This document shows positions 35,251 through 43,957 of a DNA stretch of 64,000 bases, piece after piece (position 1 is the first letter of the stretch; each line of letters opens with the position of its first letter). The notes under the pieces were generated by a model, which worked only from the letters and a program-made list of their open reading frames with translations, ran no database searches and was not told where the DNA came from. A program made the translations under genes and the position numbers. The stretch spans positions 186,001-250,000 of the forward strand of contig CBDBIW010000004.1 of assembly GCA_965206015.1 (NCBI GenBank), given 5' to 3'. Source of the DNA: JAJCYL01 sp965206015 (GTDB lineage: Bacteria > Bacteroidota > Bacteroidia > Cytophagales > Cyclobacteriaceae).

Positions 35251-35501
35251 TGTTGGCAGAAAAGGATTTCTCCCGGAAGAACTTTACCATCAACGACCAT
35301 GAGCATAATGCTGTCCGTTAAATATTCAACTGACTTTCCGTAGGGCAGGGTGCCCAAAGAACCAATTGGTTCAGCATCATGAATTAGTTCCTCGATGATT
35401 TGTGGGTCGAGCTCATTTCTCAAACAAATATTTTCTATGGACACTCTTTCCTGCTCAGCAAAATCCTTATCTGCCAGGGCTATAAATACAAGAATTTTCA
35501 A
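35208..35501 (-). CDS. TerB-like protein, possibly 3'-altered
   Basis: 97 residues from TTG 35501. FIALADKDFAEQERVSIENI and MVVDGKVLPGEILFCQHIA match the two acidic, metal-binding EF-like halves of TerB/tellurite resistance proteins. The end RTNWKKLLTS may be out-of-family, because the remnant just downstream starts in another frame. The first usable start is TTG. Confidence 0.55.
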   Translation of the reverse strand: MKILVFIALADKDFAEQERVSIENICLRNELDPQIIEELIHDAEPIGSLGTLPYGKSVEYLTDSIMLMVVDGKVLPGEILFCQHIAIRTNWKKLLTS

Positions 35502-35583
35502 TTTCTTGCGAAGTATCGGATTTATTTTACATTGGGCTCAACTCAATTTTGAAGTTACAAAAAATAAATCAGGGTAATTATTC

Positions 35584-37875
35584 ATGGCAGTAGGTTGTAA
35601 TTTGCACACTACTATGATAACTGCAGGTGCCGACTACTTAGCTGAACTTAACCCTTCTCAAAGAGAGGGAGCTGTAAATACCGAAGGGCCCTGTATGATC
35701 ATCGCCGGAGCAGGGTCAGGAAAAACAAGAGTTCTTACTTATCGCATTGCCCATCTAATTACTCATCATAAGGTGGACCCCTTCAATATATTGTCCCTTA
35801 CCTTTACCAACAAGGCCGCCAAGGAGATGCGCAACAGGATCGAAAATGTAGTAGGTCCAGATGCACGGAATATCTGGACTGGGACTTTTCACTCCGTCTT
35901 TGCTCGTATTCTCCGGTCAGAAGCCACAAAGTTGGCATACCCCAGCAACTTTACCATCTATGATACGGTTGATACGAAATCCCTGATTAAGAACATTGTT
36001 AAAGAAAAAGGGCTGGATGACAAAGTTTACAAACCAAATGTTGTCTACAACCGAATATCGGGTGCCAAAAATCGGTTGGTCTCCTGGCAAGAATATCAAA
36101 AGAACCCCGTCTACCAAGCTGAGGATATCGAAAATGGTAAGCCTCAAATGGCTGATATTTATAAAACCTACGTTCAGCGTTGCTTTAAAGCTGACGCCAT
36201 GGATTTTGATGACCTCCTTTTCAATACCAATGTACTCTTTCGCAACTTTCCTGATGTTTTAAACAAATATCAGCAACGTTTTCATTTCATCATGGTCGAT
36301 GAGTTTCAGGATACAAACATTTCACAGTACCTGATTACCAAAAAATTAGCTGCTGTTCGGCAAAATATCTGTGTTGTAGGTGACGACGCACAAAGTATTT
36401 ATGCTTTTCGCGGAGCCGACATCCAAAACATTCTAAGTTTTGAAAAGGATTACCCTGATCTCAGGATTATTAAGTTGGAACAGAATTACCGCAGTACTCA
36501 AAATATAGTTAATGCCGCCAACTCAGTAATTAATAACAATAAAGCCCAACTCCGAAAAGAGATTTGGACATCAAACGAAGATGGCCACCAATTAGAACTG
36601 TTAAAGGCTTTATCAGACAATGAAGAAGGTAAGATAATCGCTTCAGCAATTTTTGAAGAGAAGGTCAATAACCAGCTGAGAAATTCTGATTTTGCTATCC
36701 TGTACCGCACTAATAGCCAGTCCAGGGCAATGGAAGAGGCCCTCAGGCGAATGAATATCAAGTATAAAGTCGTAGGGGGCTTATCATTTTATCAAAGGAA
36801 AGAAATCAAGGACCTCTTGTCATACCTGAGGTTTGTGGTCAATCAAAATGACGAGCAAGCACTAAGGAGAATAATCAATCTTCCGAAAAGAGGGATCGGA
36901 CCAGCTACGGTTGACAAGATGGTGGTTGCCGCATTTGATCATGATATTAACCTCTGGGAGGTCATCGACAATGCCGAGAGCTTTGTAAGTGGTCGGGCAG
37001 CAAACGCCATTCGTGATTTTGCAATCATGATCCACAGTTTCATGATTTCAGCTCAGAAAAAGGACGCCTATGAGGCTGCCTCTCATATAGCCAAAAACTC
37101 CGGCTTGTTGAAAGACCTTTATGAAGACAAGACAATTGAAGGTTTAAATCGTTATGACAATATTCAGGAGCTCCTCAATGCAATAAAGGAATATGTTGAT
37201 AATCCTGAGGTTGAGGAGAAAAGTATTGGTGCCTTTTTGCAAGAGATAGCTCTAGTTACAGATGCCGATGACAAAAAAAAGGACGACGATGACGCTGTTA
37301 CATTGATGACCATCCACTCTGCCAAAGGACTGGAGTTTGGATATGTATTTATAGTGGGTATGGAAGAGGATCTATTCCCTTCTCAAATGATGCTCAGTAG
37401 CAGAGCCGATCTTGAAGAAGAAAGAAGATTATTTTATGTCGCAATAACCAGGGCAGAAAAGAGAGTCTACCTCAGCTATGCAGTTAATCGATACCGCTTC
37501 GGGAGATTGAAAAGTTGCGAACCCAGCCGGTTTTTAGAAGAAATAGATTCACAGTACATCCGCGTAAATAGGACCCTTAGTACTAAAGAGCCAGTGGGCA
37601 CATCCAACTATGCCAAGAATCTTGCCTCAGGGATAAATCAGCAGCAAAAAAGACCATTCGTTCAAAAAACAAATTACCAACCCTCAATAGATTTTACGCC
37701 AAGTGACACCAGTAACCTGACCGAAGGCATGAAAGTAGAGCATCCAAAGTTTGGGTTTGGAACAGTAAGAGCAATGGACATCCAAGGATCACAAAGGAAA
37801 GCACACGTAGTATTTGACCAAGTTGGAGAGAAGACCTTATTGCTGGCATTTGCCAAACTCAAGATACATAACTGA
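35584..37875 (+). CDS. pcrA: UvrD/PcrA-type ATP-dependent DNA helicase
   Basis: 763 residues. Superfamily 1A helicase: Walker A AGAGSGKT (41-48), Walker B VDEFQDTN (238-245), motif GDDAQSIYAFRGA, QNYRST, and the C-terminal motifs TIHSAKGLEFGYVFI and YVAITRAEK. A Tudor-like tail (KVEHPKFGFGTVRAM) marks the PcrA/UvrD branch. 3'-5' unwinding in repair and replication. ATG 35614 (MITAGADYLAELNPSQ) is an alternative start. Confidence 0.96.
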   Translation: MAVGCNLHTTMITAGADYLAELNPSQREGAVNTEGPCMIIAGAGSGKTRVLTYRIAHLITHHKVDPFNILSLTFTNKAAKEMRNRIENVVGPDARNIWTGTFHSVFARILRSEATKLAYPSNFTIYDTVDTKSLIKNIVKEKGLDDKVYKPNVVYNRISGAKNRLVSWQEYQKNPVYQAEDIENGKPQMADIYKTYVQRCFKADAMDFDDLLFNTNVLFRNFPDVLNKYQQRFHFIMVDEFQDTNISQYLITKKLAAVRQNICVVGDDAQSIYAFRGADIQNILSFEKDYPDLRIIKLEQNYRSTQNIVNAANSVINNNKAQLRKEIWTSNEDGHQLELLKALSDNEEGKIIASAIFEEKVNNQLRNSDFAILYRTNSQSRAMEEALRRMNIKYKVVGGLSFYQRKEIKDLLSYLRFVVNQNDEQALRRIINLPKRGIGPATVDKMVVAAFDHDINLWEVIDNAESFVSGRAANAIRDFAIMIHSFMISAQKKDAYEAASHIAKNSGLLKDLYEDKTIEGLNRYDNIQELLNAIKEYVDNPEVEEKSIGAFLQEIALVTDADDKKKDDDDAVTLMTIHSAKGLEFGYVFIVGMEEDLFPSQMMLSSRADLEEERRLFYVAITRAEKRVYLSYAVNRYRFGRLKSCEPSRFLEEIDSQYIRVNRTLSTKEPVGTSNYAKNLASGINQQQKRPFVQKTNYQPSIDFTPSDTSNLTEGMKVEHPKFGFGTVRAMDIQGSQRKAHVVFDQVGEKTLLLAFAKLKIHN

Positions 37876-37937
37876 CGTCCCTGTAACTACTGACTAAGTT
37901 TAACTAATTTTTTAGACAACTTCGGCCTATAGCCGCC

Positions 37938-39179
37938 ATGCTAAAACCGATCGAAATACCAGTTCTTGATATCTACAAAAGTAAATCTGCTTTAAGGTGG
38001 ATAGCCCTAGCAGCATCCATTGTTATTGGAGGTGTCTCGATTCTGTATACTAATTCGCTTGTCAATAAACTAAAGGATCGGGAGCAGCGATTAATTGACC
38101 TTTATGCCAAAAGCTTCGAGGAAGTTGGGTCAGAAAACAACAACGCAAATATTTCTTTTATTGTTCAGGAAATAATAATCCCCAATAATTCAATCCCAGT
38201 AGTTTTAGCAGATGAATTTGGTGAGCCAATTGGTTCAAAAAACCTTGAATCAGCAGAAAATATCACCAATCCCAGAGAGAAGAAGCGAATTCTCCTCGAA
38301 GAAATGGAAGTTATGGAGAAAATCTACCGTCCAATTCACATTATCCAACGAGACGACCAGGGGCAGGTAATAGGTATCAATTATGTCTACTATAAGAATT
38401 CTGCACTCCTGACACAGCTTCAATATTATCCGTATGTTCAACTTTCAGTTATTGCTGTTTTTGTCTTATTAGCTTATATAGTCTTTAACTATTCCAAAAC
38501 TGCGGAACAAAATCGTGTCTGGGTAGGCCTGGCTAAGGAAACTGCTCATCAATTAGGAACGCCGCTATCATCATTGATGGCCTGGGTAGAATATTTCAAA
38601 ACAGATGAGAAGCTGAAAGATGAAGAAATAGTTCAGGAACTCGATAAAGACATTAAACGGCTGGAAATGATTACAGCTCGTTTCTCCAACATTGGTTCTG
38701 TGCCACAACTTACCAATGAGAACCTCTTTGATGCTGTTTGTGAAACTATTCCCTATCTCCAAAGGCGCATTTCTTCTAAAGTAAAAATTGATATTACTGC
38801 TTTCCCAAATACGCAAATTATGGCTGGAATTAATAAACCGCTATTTGATTGGGTCATTGAAAATATTTGTAAAAATGCGGTTGATGCAATGGGAGGTGCA
38901 GGTAAAATCACTATTAACATTCTCAAAGGGAATGAGGAGAAAGTCTATATCGATATTAGTGATACAGGTAAGGGAATTAGCAAGTCAAAAATATCCCAAG
39001 TCTTCCAACCGGGATTCACCACCAAGAAAAGAGGATGGGGTCTTGGTCTTACGCTTGTGAAAAGAATCATAGAAATATATCACAAAGGAAAGATCATTGT
39101 TAAATCGTCTGAAATAGACAAGGGAACCACCTTTAGGATTGTCCTGCAACATCACAAAGAAGAATTTTCTACTATTTAA
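37938..39179 (+). CDS. Membrane sensor histidine kinase
   Basis: 413 residues. Two membrane segments (about 20-40 and 165-186) flank a short periplasmic or cytoplasmic sensor with no named domain. H-box KETAHQLGTPLSSL with phosphoacceptor His204. HATPase: NICKNAVDAMGG, DTGKGISKS and GWGLGLTLVKRIIE. Starts 62 bases after the helicase. No response regulator is adjacent, so its partner is elsewhere. Confidence 0.92.
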   Translation: MLKPIEIPVLDIYKSKSALRWIALAASIVIGGVSILYTNSLVNKLKDREQRLIDLYAKSFEEVGSENNNANISFIVQEIIIPNNSIPVVLADEFGEPIGSKNLESAENITNPREKKRILLEEMEVMEKIYRPIHIIQRDDQGQVIGINYVYYKNSALLTQLQYYPYVQLSVIAVFVLLAYIVFNYSKTAEQNRVWVGLAKETAHQLGTPLSSLMAWVEYFKTDEKLKDEEIVQELDKDIKRLEMITARFSNIGSVPQLTNENLFDAVCETIPYLQRRISSKVKIDITAFPNTQIMAGINKPLFDWVIENICKNAVDAMGGAGKITINILKGNEEKVYIDISDTGKGISKSKISQVFQPGFTTKKRGWGLGLTLVKRIIEIYHKGKIIVKSSEIDKGTTFRIVLQHHKEEFSTI

Positions 39180-39213
39180 GATCTTTGGATTCAGTAATAT
39201 ATGGACTAATTTC

Positions 39214-39230
39214 GCACTAAAATTTAGTGC
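39214..39230. promoter_or_regulatory. 17-bp palindrome upstream of atpD
   Basis: GCACTAAA, a central A, TTTAGTGC: perfect arms of eight. It sits 33 bases before the atpD start. Could be an operator or an mRNA hairpin near the leader. No family match. Confidence 0.4.
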
Positions 39231-39262
39231 TTAACCTTAAACCCTCACATAGTAAATAAGAA

Positions 39263-40771
39263 ATGGCAAATCAAGGAAAAATCACCCAGGTAATTGGAAA
39301 CGTCGTAGATGTTGCTTTCGATGCGGAAAATGCCAAATTGCCTAATATTTTAGACGCCTTAACCGTCAAAAAAGACAATGGTCAGACAGTCGTTCTGGAA
39401 TGCCAGCAACATCTCGGCGAAGATCGTGTACGAACTATTGCAATGGATGGCACAGAAGGAATGACAAGAGGTGTGCTCGTAACTGATACGGGAACACCCG
39501 TCCAAATGCCAACTGGAGATAAGATCAAAGGTCGCCTTTTCAATGTTGTTGGTGAGGCCATTGACGGCATGCCACAGCCGAAAAGCACCGGAGGTTTACC
39601 CATCCACCGGTCAGCACCCAAGTATGAAGAACTATCCACCTCATCAGAGGTACTCTATACCGGTATTAAAGTAATTGACTTGCTTGAACCTTATTCAAAA
39701 GGTGGTAAAATTGGTCTATTTGGTGGTGCTGGTGTCGGTAAAACTGTTTTAATTATGGAATTGATCAACAACATCGCAAAGGCATATGCGGGTGTATCAG
39801 TCTTTGCAGGTGTTGGTGAAAGGACAAGAGAAGGAAATGATTTGCTTCGTGAAATGATTGAGTCAAATGTTATTAGATACGGCGACAAATTCAAGAAGAA
39901 AATGGAAGAGGGAGATTGGGATTTGAGCTGTGTTGACGAAAAAGCACTGGCCGAGTCTCAGGCAACACTCGTATTCGGACAAATGAATGAGCCTCCCGGA
40001 GCGAGAGCGAGAGTTGCGCTATCCGGTTTGACAGTTGCTGAATATTTCAGAGATGGAGATGGTCAGGGACAAGGAAAAGATATTCTGTTCTTTATTGACA
40101 ATATATTCCGATTTACTCAAGCTGGCTCAGAAGTTTCGGCCCTTTTGGGAAGGATGCCTTCCGCAGTAGGTTATCAGCCCACCTTGGCTTCAGAGATGGG
40201 TACTATGCAGGAAAGAATCACCTCCACAAAAAGAGGATCTATTACATCAGTTCAGGCAGTATATGTCCCTGCTGATGACTTAACTGACCCAGCACCTGCG
40301 ACAACATTTGCCCACTTGGATGCTACTACTGTACTTTCCAGAAAAATAGCTGAGTTGGGAATTTATCCTGCAGTTGATCCTTTGGATTCAACTTCAAGGA
40401 TTCTTGCTCCGGATATTTTGGGTGACGAACATTACGGTTGTGCACAAAGAGTAAAGGAAATCTTACAACGATATAAGGAGCTTCAGGACATCATTGCCAT
40501 TCTTGGTATGGATGAATTGTCCGATGAAGATAAAGAGGCTGTTCACAGAGCAAGAAGGGTACAACGTTTTTTGAGTCAGCCATTCCATGTGGCCTCACAG
40601 TTTACAGGATTGGACGGTGTGTTAGTTGATATCAAAGACACCATTAAGGGGTGCAATATGATTATGGACGGTGAGTTAGATCACCTTCCTGAGATGGCCT
40701 TTAACTTAGTTGGTAGCATCGAAGATGCTACCGCTAAAGGTGAGAAGATGATGGCCGAAGCAAACGCTTAA
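39263..40771 (+). CDS. atpD: F0F1 ATP synthase subunit beta
   Basis: 502 residues. P-loop GGAGVGKT (154-161), GERTREGNDL, the SALLGRMPSAVGYQPTLASE segment and DPAPATTFAHLD. Catalytic subunit of the membrane ATP synthase. Followed by atpC after four bases. The other ATP synthase genes are not in the window; separation of atpDC from the rest is common in this phylum. Confidence 0.98.
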   Translation: MANQGKITQVIGNVVDVAFDAENAKLPNILDALTVKKDNGQTVVLECQQHLGEDRVRTIAMDGTEGMTRGVLVTDTGTPVQMPTGDKIKGRLFNVVGEAIDGMPQPKSTGGLPIHRSAPKYEELSTSSEVLYTGIKVIDLLEPYSKGGKIGLFGGAGVGKTVLIMELINNIAKAYAGVSVFAGVGERTREGNDLLREMIESNVIRYGDKFKKKMEEGDWDLSCVDEKALAESQATLVFGQMNEPPGARARVALSGLTVAEYFRDGDGQGQGKDILFFIDNIFRFTQAGSEVSALLGRMPSAVGYQPTLASEMGTMQERITSTKRGSITSVQAVYVPADDLTDPAPATTFAHLDATTVLSRKIAELGIYPAVDPLDSTSRILAPDILGDEHYGCAQRVKEILQRYKELQDIIAILGMDELSDEDKEAVHRARRVQRFLSQPFHVASQFTGLDGVLVDIKDTIKGCNMIMDGELDHLPEMAFNLVGSIEDATAKGEKMMAEANA

Positions 40772-40775
40772 TTTT

Positions 40776-41042
40776 ATGTACTTAGAAATAGTTACACCAG
40801 ACAAGACACATTTTCAAGGCGAAGTTGACCAGGCAACGTTTCCCGGAAGTGATGGCTCTTTCCAGGTTCTAAGCAACCATGCTCCACTGATCTCAACTTT
40901 GGGCAAAGGTGAATTGAGCTTCAATAAAATCCGTGAAAAAGATCCGAACAAGCATGATGAACAGATCATGACGGTAGATGGAGGCGTGGTCGAAGTTTTG
41001 AACAATAGAATTATAGTGCTTGCAGAAGCTATTGAAGAATAG
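40776..41042 (+). CDS. atpC: F0F1 ATP synthase subunit epsilon
   Basis: 88 residues (MYLEIVTPDKTHFQGEVDQA, then FPGSDGSFQVLSNHAPLIST). Only the N-terminal beta sandwich is present; the C-terminal helical pair found in E. coli-type epsilon (about 135 residues) is absent, so auto-inhibition by that domain is not expected. Short epsilons are usual for Bacteroidota. Confidence 0.95.
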   Translation: MYLEIVTPDKTHFQGEVDQATFPGSDGSFQVLSNHAPLISTLGKGELSFNKIREKDPNKHDEQIMTVDGGVVEVLNNRIIVLAEAIEE

Positions 41043-41054
41043 TTATTTGCGAAC

Positions 41055-41088
41055 GAAAAAAAGCCATCTCGAAAGGGATGGCTTTTTT
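41055..41088. terminator. Terminator after atpDC
   Basis: AAAAAAGCCATC, loop, GATGGCTTTTTT. The A and T runs on both sides mean it can work in both directions. Confidence 0.85.
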
Positions 41089-41368
41089 ATACCCGATACC
41101 TGAGAAGAATATATTAGTTACGGTCGGTTATGCATCTACGAAGTATTGCTATTCATTCACAAACAAATAATGTTGTTTGTGGATTATTGCAAAATAATTT
41201 TTTGTGATCCTTCGGATGACAGCTGATTTTAAAATCAACATTGCTTCAAATAAGCATCCAATAAAATGCATGGTCCCATACCAAAACTTCTGGTATCAAT
41301 ACTGTGAGACCCTTTCTTTACTTAAACATAATTAGGTGATTAATGAATTTCGTTTAAATAATAGCTGA
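41089..41368. other. Gene-free intergenic stretch
   Basis: No ORF with coding character, RNA fold or repeat seen between the terminator and the DUF3078 gene stop. Confidence 0.6.
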
Positions 41369-42256
41369 TTATATTTTGAAAGTGAGTCCAATACCAAAAA
41401 TTTGTTTGAACTGGATTCTGTCTTCAGTATCCACAACGACGTCATTTTCAACGACTTTGAATTGGACGTCTTTGTCATAAATAAGGTGCGTCATAAAATT
41501 AGCAGACATGAAGTTGTTAATCTTCATTACTAAGGCAGTCTCCCAGTTTACATCGATATCTCCGGGATTTTCACTATAATTTGAAAATAAATCCAACTTT
41601 GATTCGAAATTCACATTGGTAATGATTTCTTTATTAAAAATAATCTTGAGAAATGAACCGAATTCCAATCGGGAATTCTCACTAGGATCAACTCCAAAAG
41701 CTCCAGCCAAATCGTCGTCACTCACCAATGTGATTTTACTGGTTGCCGGCGAAAAGAAAATGGATAACGAGCTGGCTGGTTTATAGTCCAGACCAGTTGA
41801 TAAGAGTAAATATCCAGGAGCTAGAAATTTGGAAATACGTATGGAGTCGTTGGGAAAATCAAATCCATTTGCGAATTGTGACCGAAAAGTAGCCGAAGAA
41901 CTTAAGGACAACTTGTCTGAACCGTTTGTAAGCTGATAGCCGTATTTTGAGCTAACTTCAATTTTGTCGTCGCTTTTCCTCACTGCTTCATCACCAATTT
42001 TTGTGAGGCCATAGGCAATATTCAAACTGTTTTCCCACGTTGACCTGTTTTTAGTCCGGTTCGCAAATGCGCTGATAAATCCATTAAGAGCAATACTATT
42101 ATCTCCACCGCCAGCCCAATTACTAAGACTTACCTGGCTAAAAGTGAGAGAGCTTTGAAGCCCGCTATTCCAAATTTTAGTAGTATCAGCATCTTGAGCA
42201 AAAGAGATTGAACCACATACCATCGACAAAACTATGCACAGTATTCTATATAGCAT
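41369..42256 (-). CDS. DUF3078 family protein
   Basis: 295 residues. Signal MLYRILCIVLSMVCGSISFA. The conserved opening WNSGLQSSLTFSQVSLSNWAGGGDNS is typical of DUF3078, shown here in part: SNWAGGGDNS. Beta-rich, likely an outer-membrane barrel, ending IGLTFKI. Follows the MscS gene by 17 bases. Confidence 0.88.
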   Translation of the reverse strand: MLYRILCIVLSMVCGSISFAQDADTTKIWNSGLQSSLTFSQVSLSNWAGGGDNSIALNGFISAFANRTKNRSTWENSLNIAYGLTKIGDEAVRKSDDKIEVSSKYGYQLTNGSDKLSLSSSATFRSQFANGFDFPNDSIRISKFLAPGYLLLSTGLDYKPASSLSIFFSPATSKITLVSDDDLAGAFGVDPSENSRLEFGSFLKIIFNKEIITNVNFESKLDLFSNYSENPGDIDVNWETALVMKINNFMSANFMTHLIYDKDVQFKVVENDVVVDTEDRIQFKQIFGIGLTFKI

Positions 42257-42273
42257 TCCTTAATAGATTTGGC

Positions 42274-43092
42274 TCATTTATGATTGTAAACATGTACATC
42301 CCTTTGTGGAAAGGGTATTGAAATTTTCTGCTCGTCAAAAGCTTTCTTTATATTTTCCTGCATATCAAAGAATATACCCCAGTAATTTGGAGAATCACAC
42401 CAAACCCTAACAACAAAATTGACTGACGAATCGCCCAGCTCCGAGACAGCAATAAAAGGTTCTGGTGTAATATGAATTCTTGAATCAGCACTTATTAAAC
42501 TTGAAATGGCAGATTTTGCTTTATCAATATCATCATTGTAACCAATTCCAAAAGTCCAATCAACCCGACGCATGGTTTCAGCAGAAAAATTAATTATGCT
42601 ACCGTTTGAGAGGTTTCCATTGGGAATAATAATGGTTATATTATCAGGGGTTTTCAGAATAGTGTTAAATATTTGAATTTCTGAAACAGTCCCTGAGTGC
42701 CCTTGAGCATCAATATAATCACCCACTTTATAAGGTCTGAAAAGAATAATCAAGACTCCACCTGCAAAATTGCTCAGGCTCCCTTGCAGAGCCAGGCCAA
42801 CAGCTAAACCTGCAGCACCAAGGATTGCAACAAATGAAGTAGTCTCAATGCCAATCATTGATGCTACACTTATCAACAAAATCACCTTGAGAATTATGCT
42901 AAATACACTCACTAAAAAAGTAGAAAGAGAAGCGTAGGCCTTATTCTTGGCAAGTCTCTTCTTTAGTGTACCCATAATTGTACTAATAAGAAACAATCCC
43001 ACCATCAAAGTGACAATTGCGAGTGCCAGCTTTGGCAAGTAGGTAATTACCATATCGTAAATGGTTGATGAATATTGTTCTAATATTTCCAT
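42274..43092 (-). CDS. MscS family mechanosensitive channel
   Basis: 272 residues. Three membrane helices (about 17-35, 55-75, 85-115), the pore helix AILGAAGLAVGLALQGSLSN, the beta domain RPYKVGDYIDAQG and the cytosolic cage with FNTILKTPDNITIIIPNG. Small-conductance type, releases solutes on hypo-osmotic shock. Family-length, no extra domain. Confidence 0.95.
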   Translation of the reverse strand: MEILEQYSSTIYDMVITYLPKLALAIVTLMVGLFLISTIMGTLKKRLAKNKAYASLSTFLVSVFSIILKVILLISVASMIGIETTSFVAILGAAGLAVGLALQGSLSNFAGGVLIILFRPYKVGDYIDAQGHSGTVSEIQIFNTILKTPDNITIIIPNGNLSNGSIINFSAETMRRVDWTFGIGYNDDIDKAKSAISSLISADSRIHITPEPFIAVSELGDSSVNFVVRVWCDSPNYWGIFFDMQENIKKAFDEQKISIPFPQRDVHVYNHK

Positions 43093-43302
43093 TGTTATTT
43101 CTTTCTATTATTAATTTTCATTCATGGTCTCAGAGCTTGCCTCAATTCTTTATGAAAGTGCAAATGTAAAGGGTTTTCTGAAAAAACGTCAAGAGCGGAA
43201 CTTCTCAGTACATTCCTCTACCCTATTTCATCGAAGACAAGTTTTGTTTTGAATTAATAACCGATTAATCATTAACTTGTTAAAGTTTATTTGGATAAGG
43301 GT

Positions 43303-43563
43303 ATGCAAAAGGTAGGTAGAAACGATCCATGTCCGTGTGGTAGCGGAAAGAAATACAAAAGTTGCCACATGAATAGTGAAGAAAAAAAGGGAGGCAAAAA
43401 TAAGGCGGTCATAATTGGTGGTCTCTTTGTTCTTTTTTTAATCATTGGAATAATTGGTTTTTATATGAACTCCCAACAAACAGATTCGGATTCATCTAAT
43501 CAACTTACTCCTGGTCCGCCACCTTCAGGACCGGCTCCTCCGGGGAAGGGTTTGGTCTTATGA
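43303..43563 (+). CDS. SEC-C motif protein with one membrane helix
   Basis: 86 residues from ATG 43303. The N-terminus VGRNDPCPCGSGKKYKSCH is a SEC-C zinc motif (three Cys and His). A single helix AVIIGGLFVLFLIIGIIGFY follows, then a Pro/Gly-rich tail (GPPPSGPAPPGKG). An unusual combination: SEC-C is normally at the end of SecA or cytosolic proteins. Function unknown. Confidence 0.85.
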   Translation: MQKVGRNDPCPCGSGKKYKSCHMNSEEKKGGKNKAVIIGGLFVLFLIIGIIGFYMNSQQTDSDSSNQLTPGPPPSGPAPPGKGLVL

Positions 43564-43661
43564 ACATGGGCATTGGCACGACACCTAACCAATAGTTTGA
43601 AAAACTTGTTTGAGGTGGTAGTATTTTATTTTAATTTGGCATTCTTCTAAAAGCAAATGCC

Positions 43662-43787
43662 ATGTTTGATCCACCAATGACTGACGGAGTTGAATTGTTT
43701 CTTTATATTTTTATTGGACTCGTGTCTTTTGGAGCTGCACTAACAGCTATAGACGTAAGACGTACCAATAGCGGTCAGGAAGACTAA
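43662..43787 (+). CDS. Small membrane protein (41 residues)
   Basis: MFDPPMTDGVELFLYIFIGL then VSFGAALTAIDVRR and a charged end NSGQED. One hydrophobic helix followed by arginines, so probably inserted with the C-terminus inside. The nearest upstream gene is the SEC-C protein. The stretches 43564-43661 and 43788-43957 hold no other gene. Confidence 0.5.
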   Translation: MFDPPMTDGVELFLYIFIGLVSFGAALTAIDVRRTNSGQED

Positions 43788-43957
43788 CGTTATATCTGGT
43801 GATCTCGTTTGTGATTACTAACCTTTTCATTAGGCAGTATAATTGGGCAAATAATTGCTAATGCGAATAATACTATTATTAATATAAGTGCGCTCATATT
43901 CCTTTGTGTTTGACGTCAAATATAGTCATGGCGTTGTGTAATATGAAACTAATTCTT

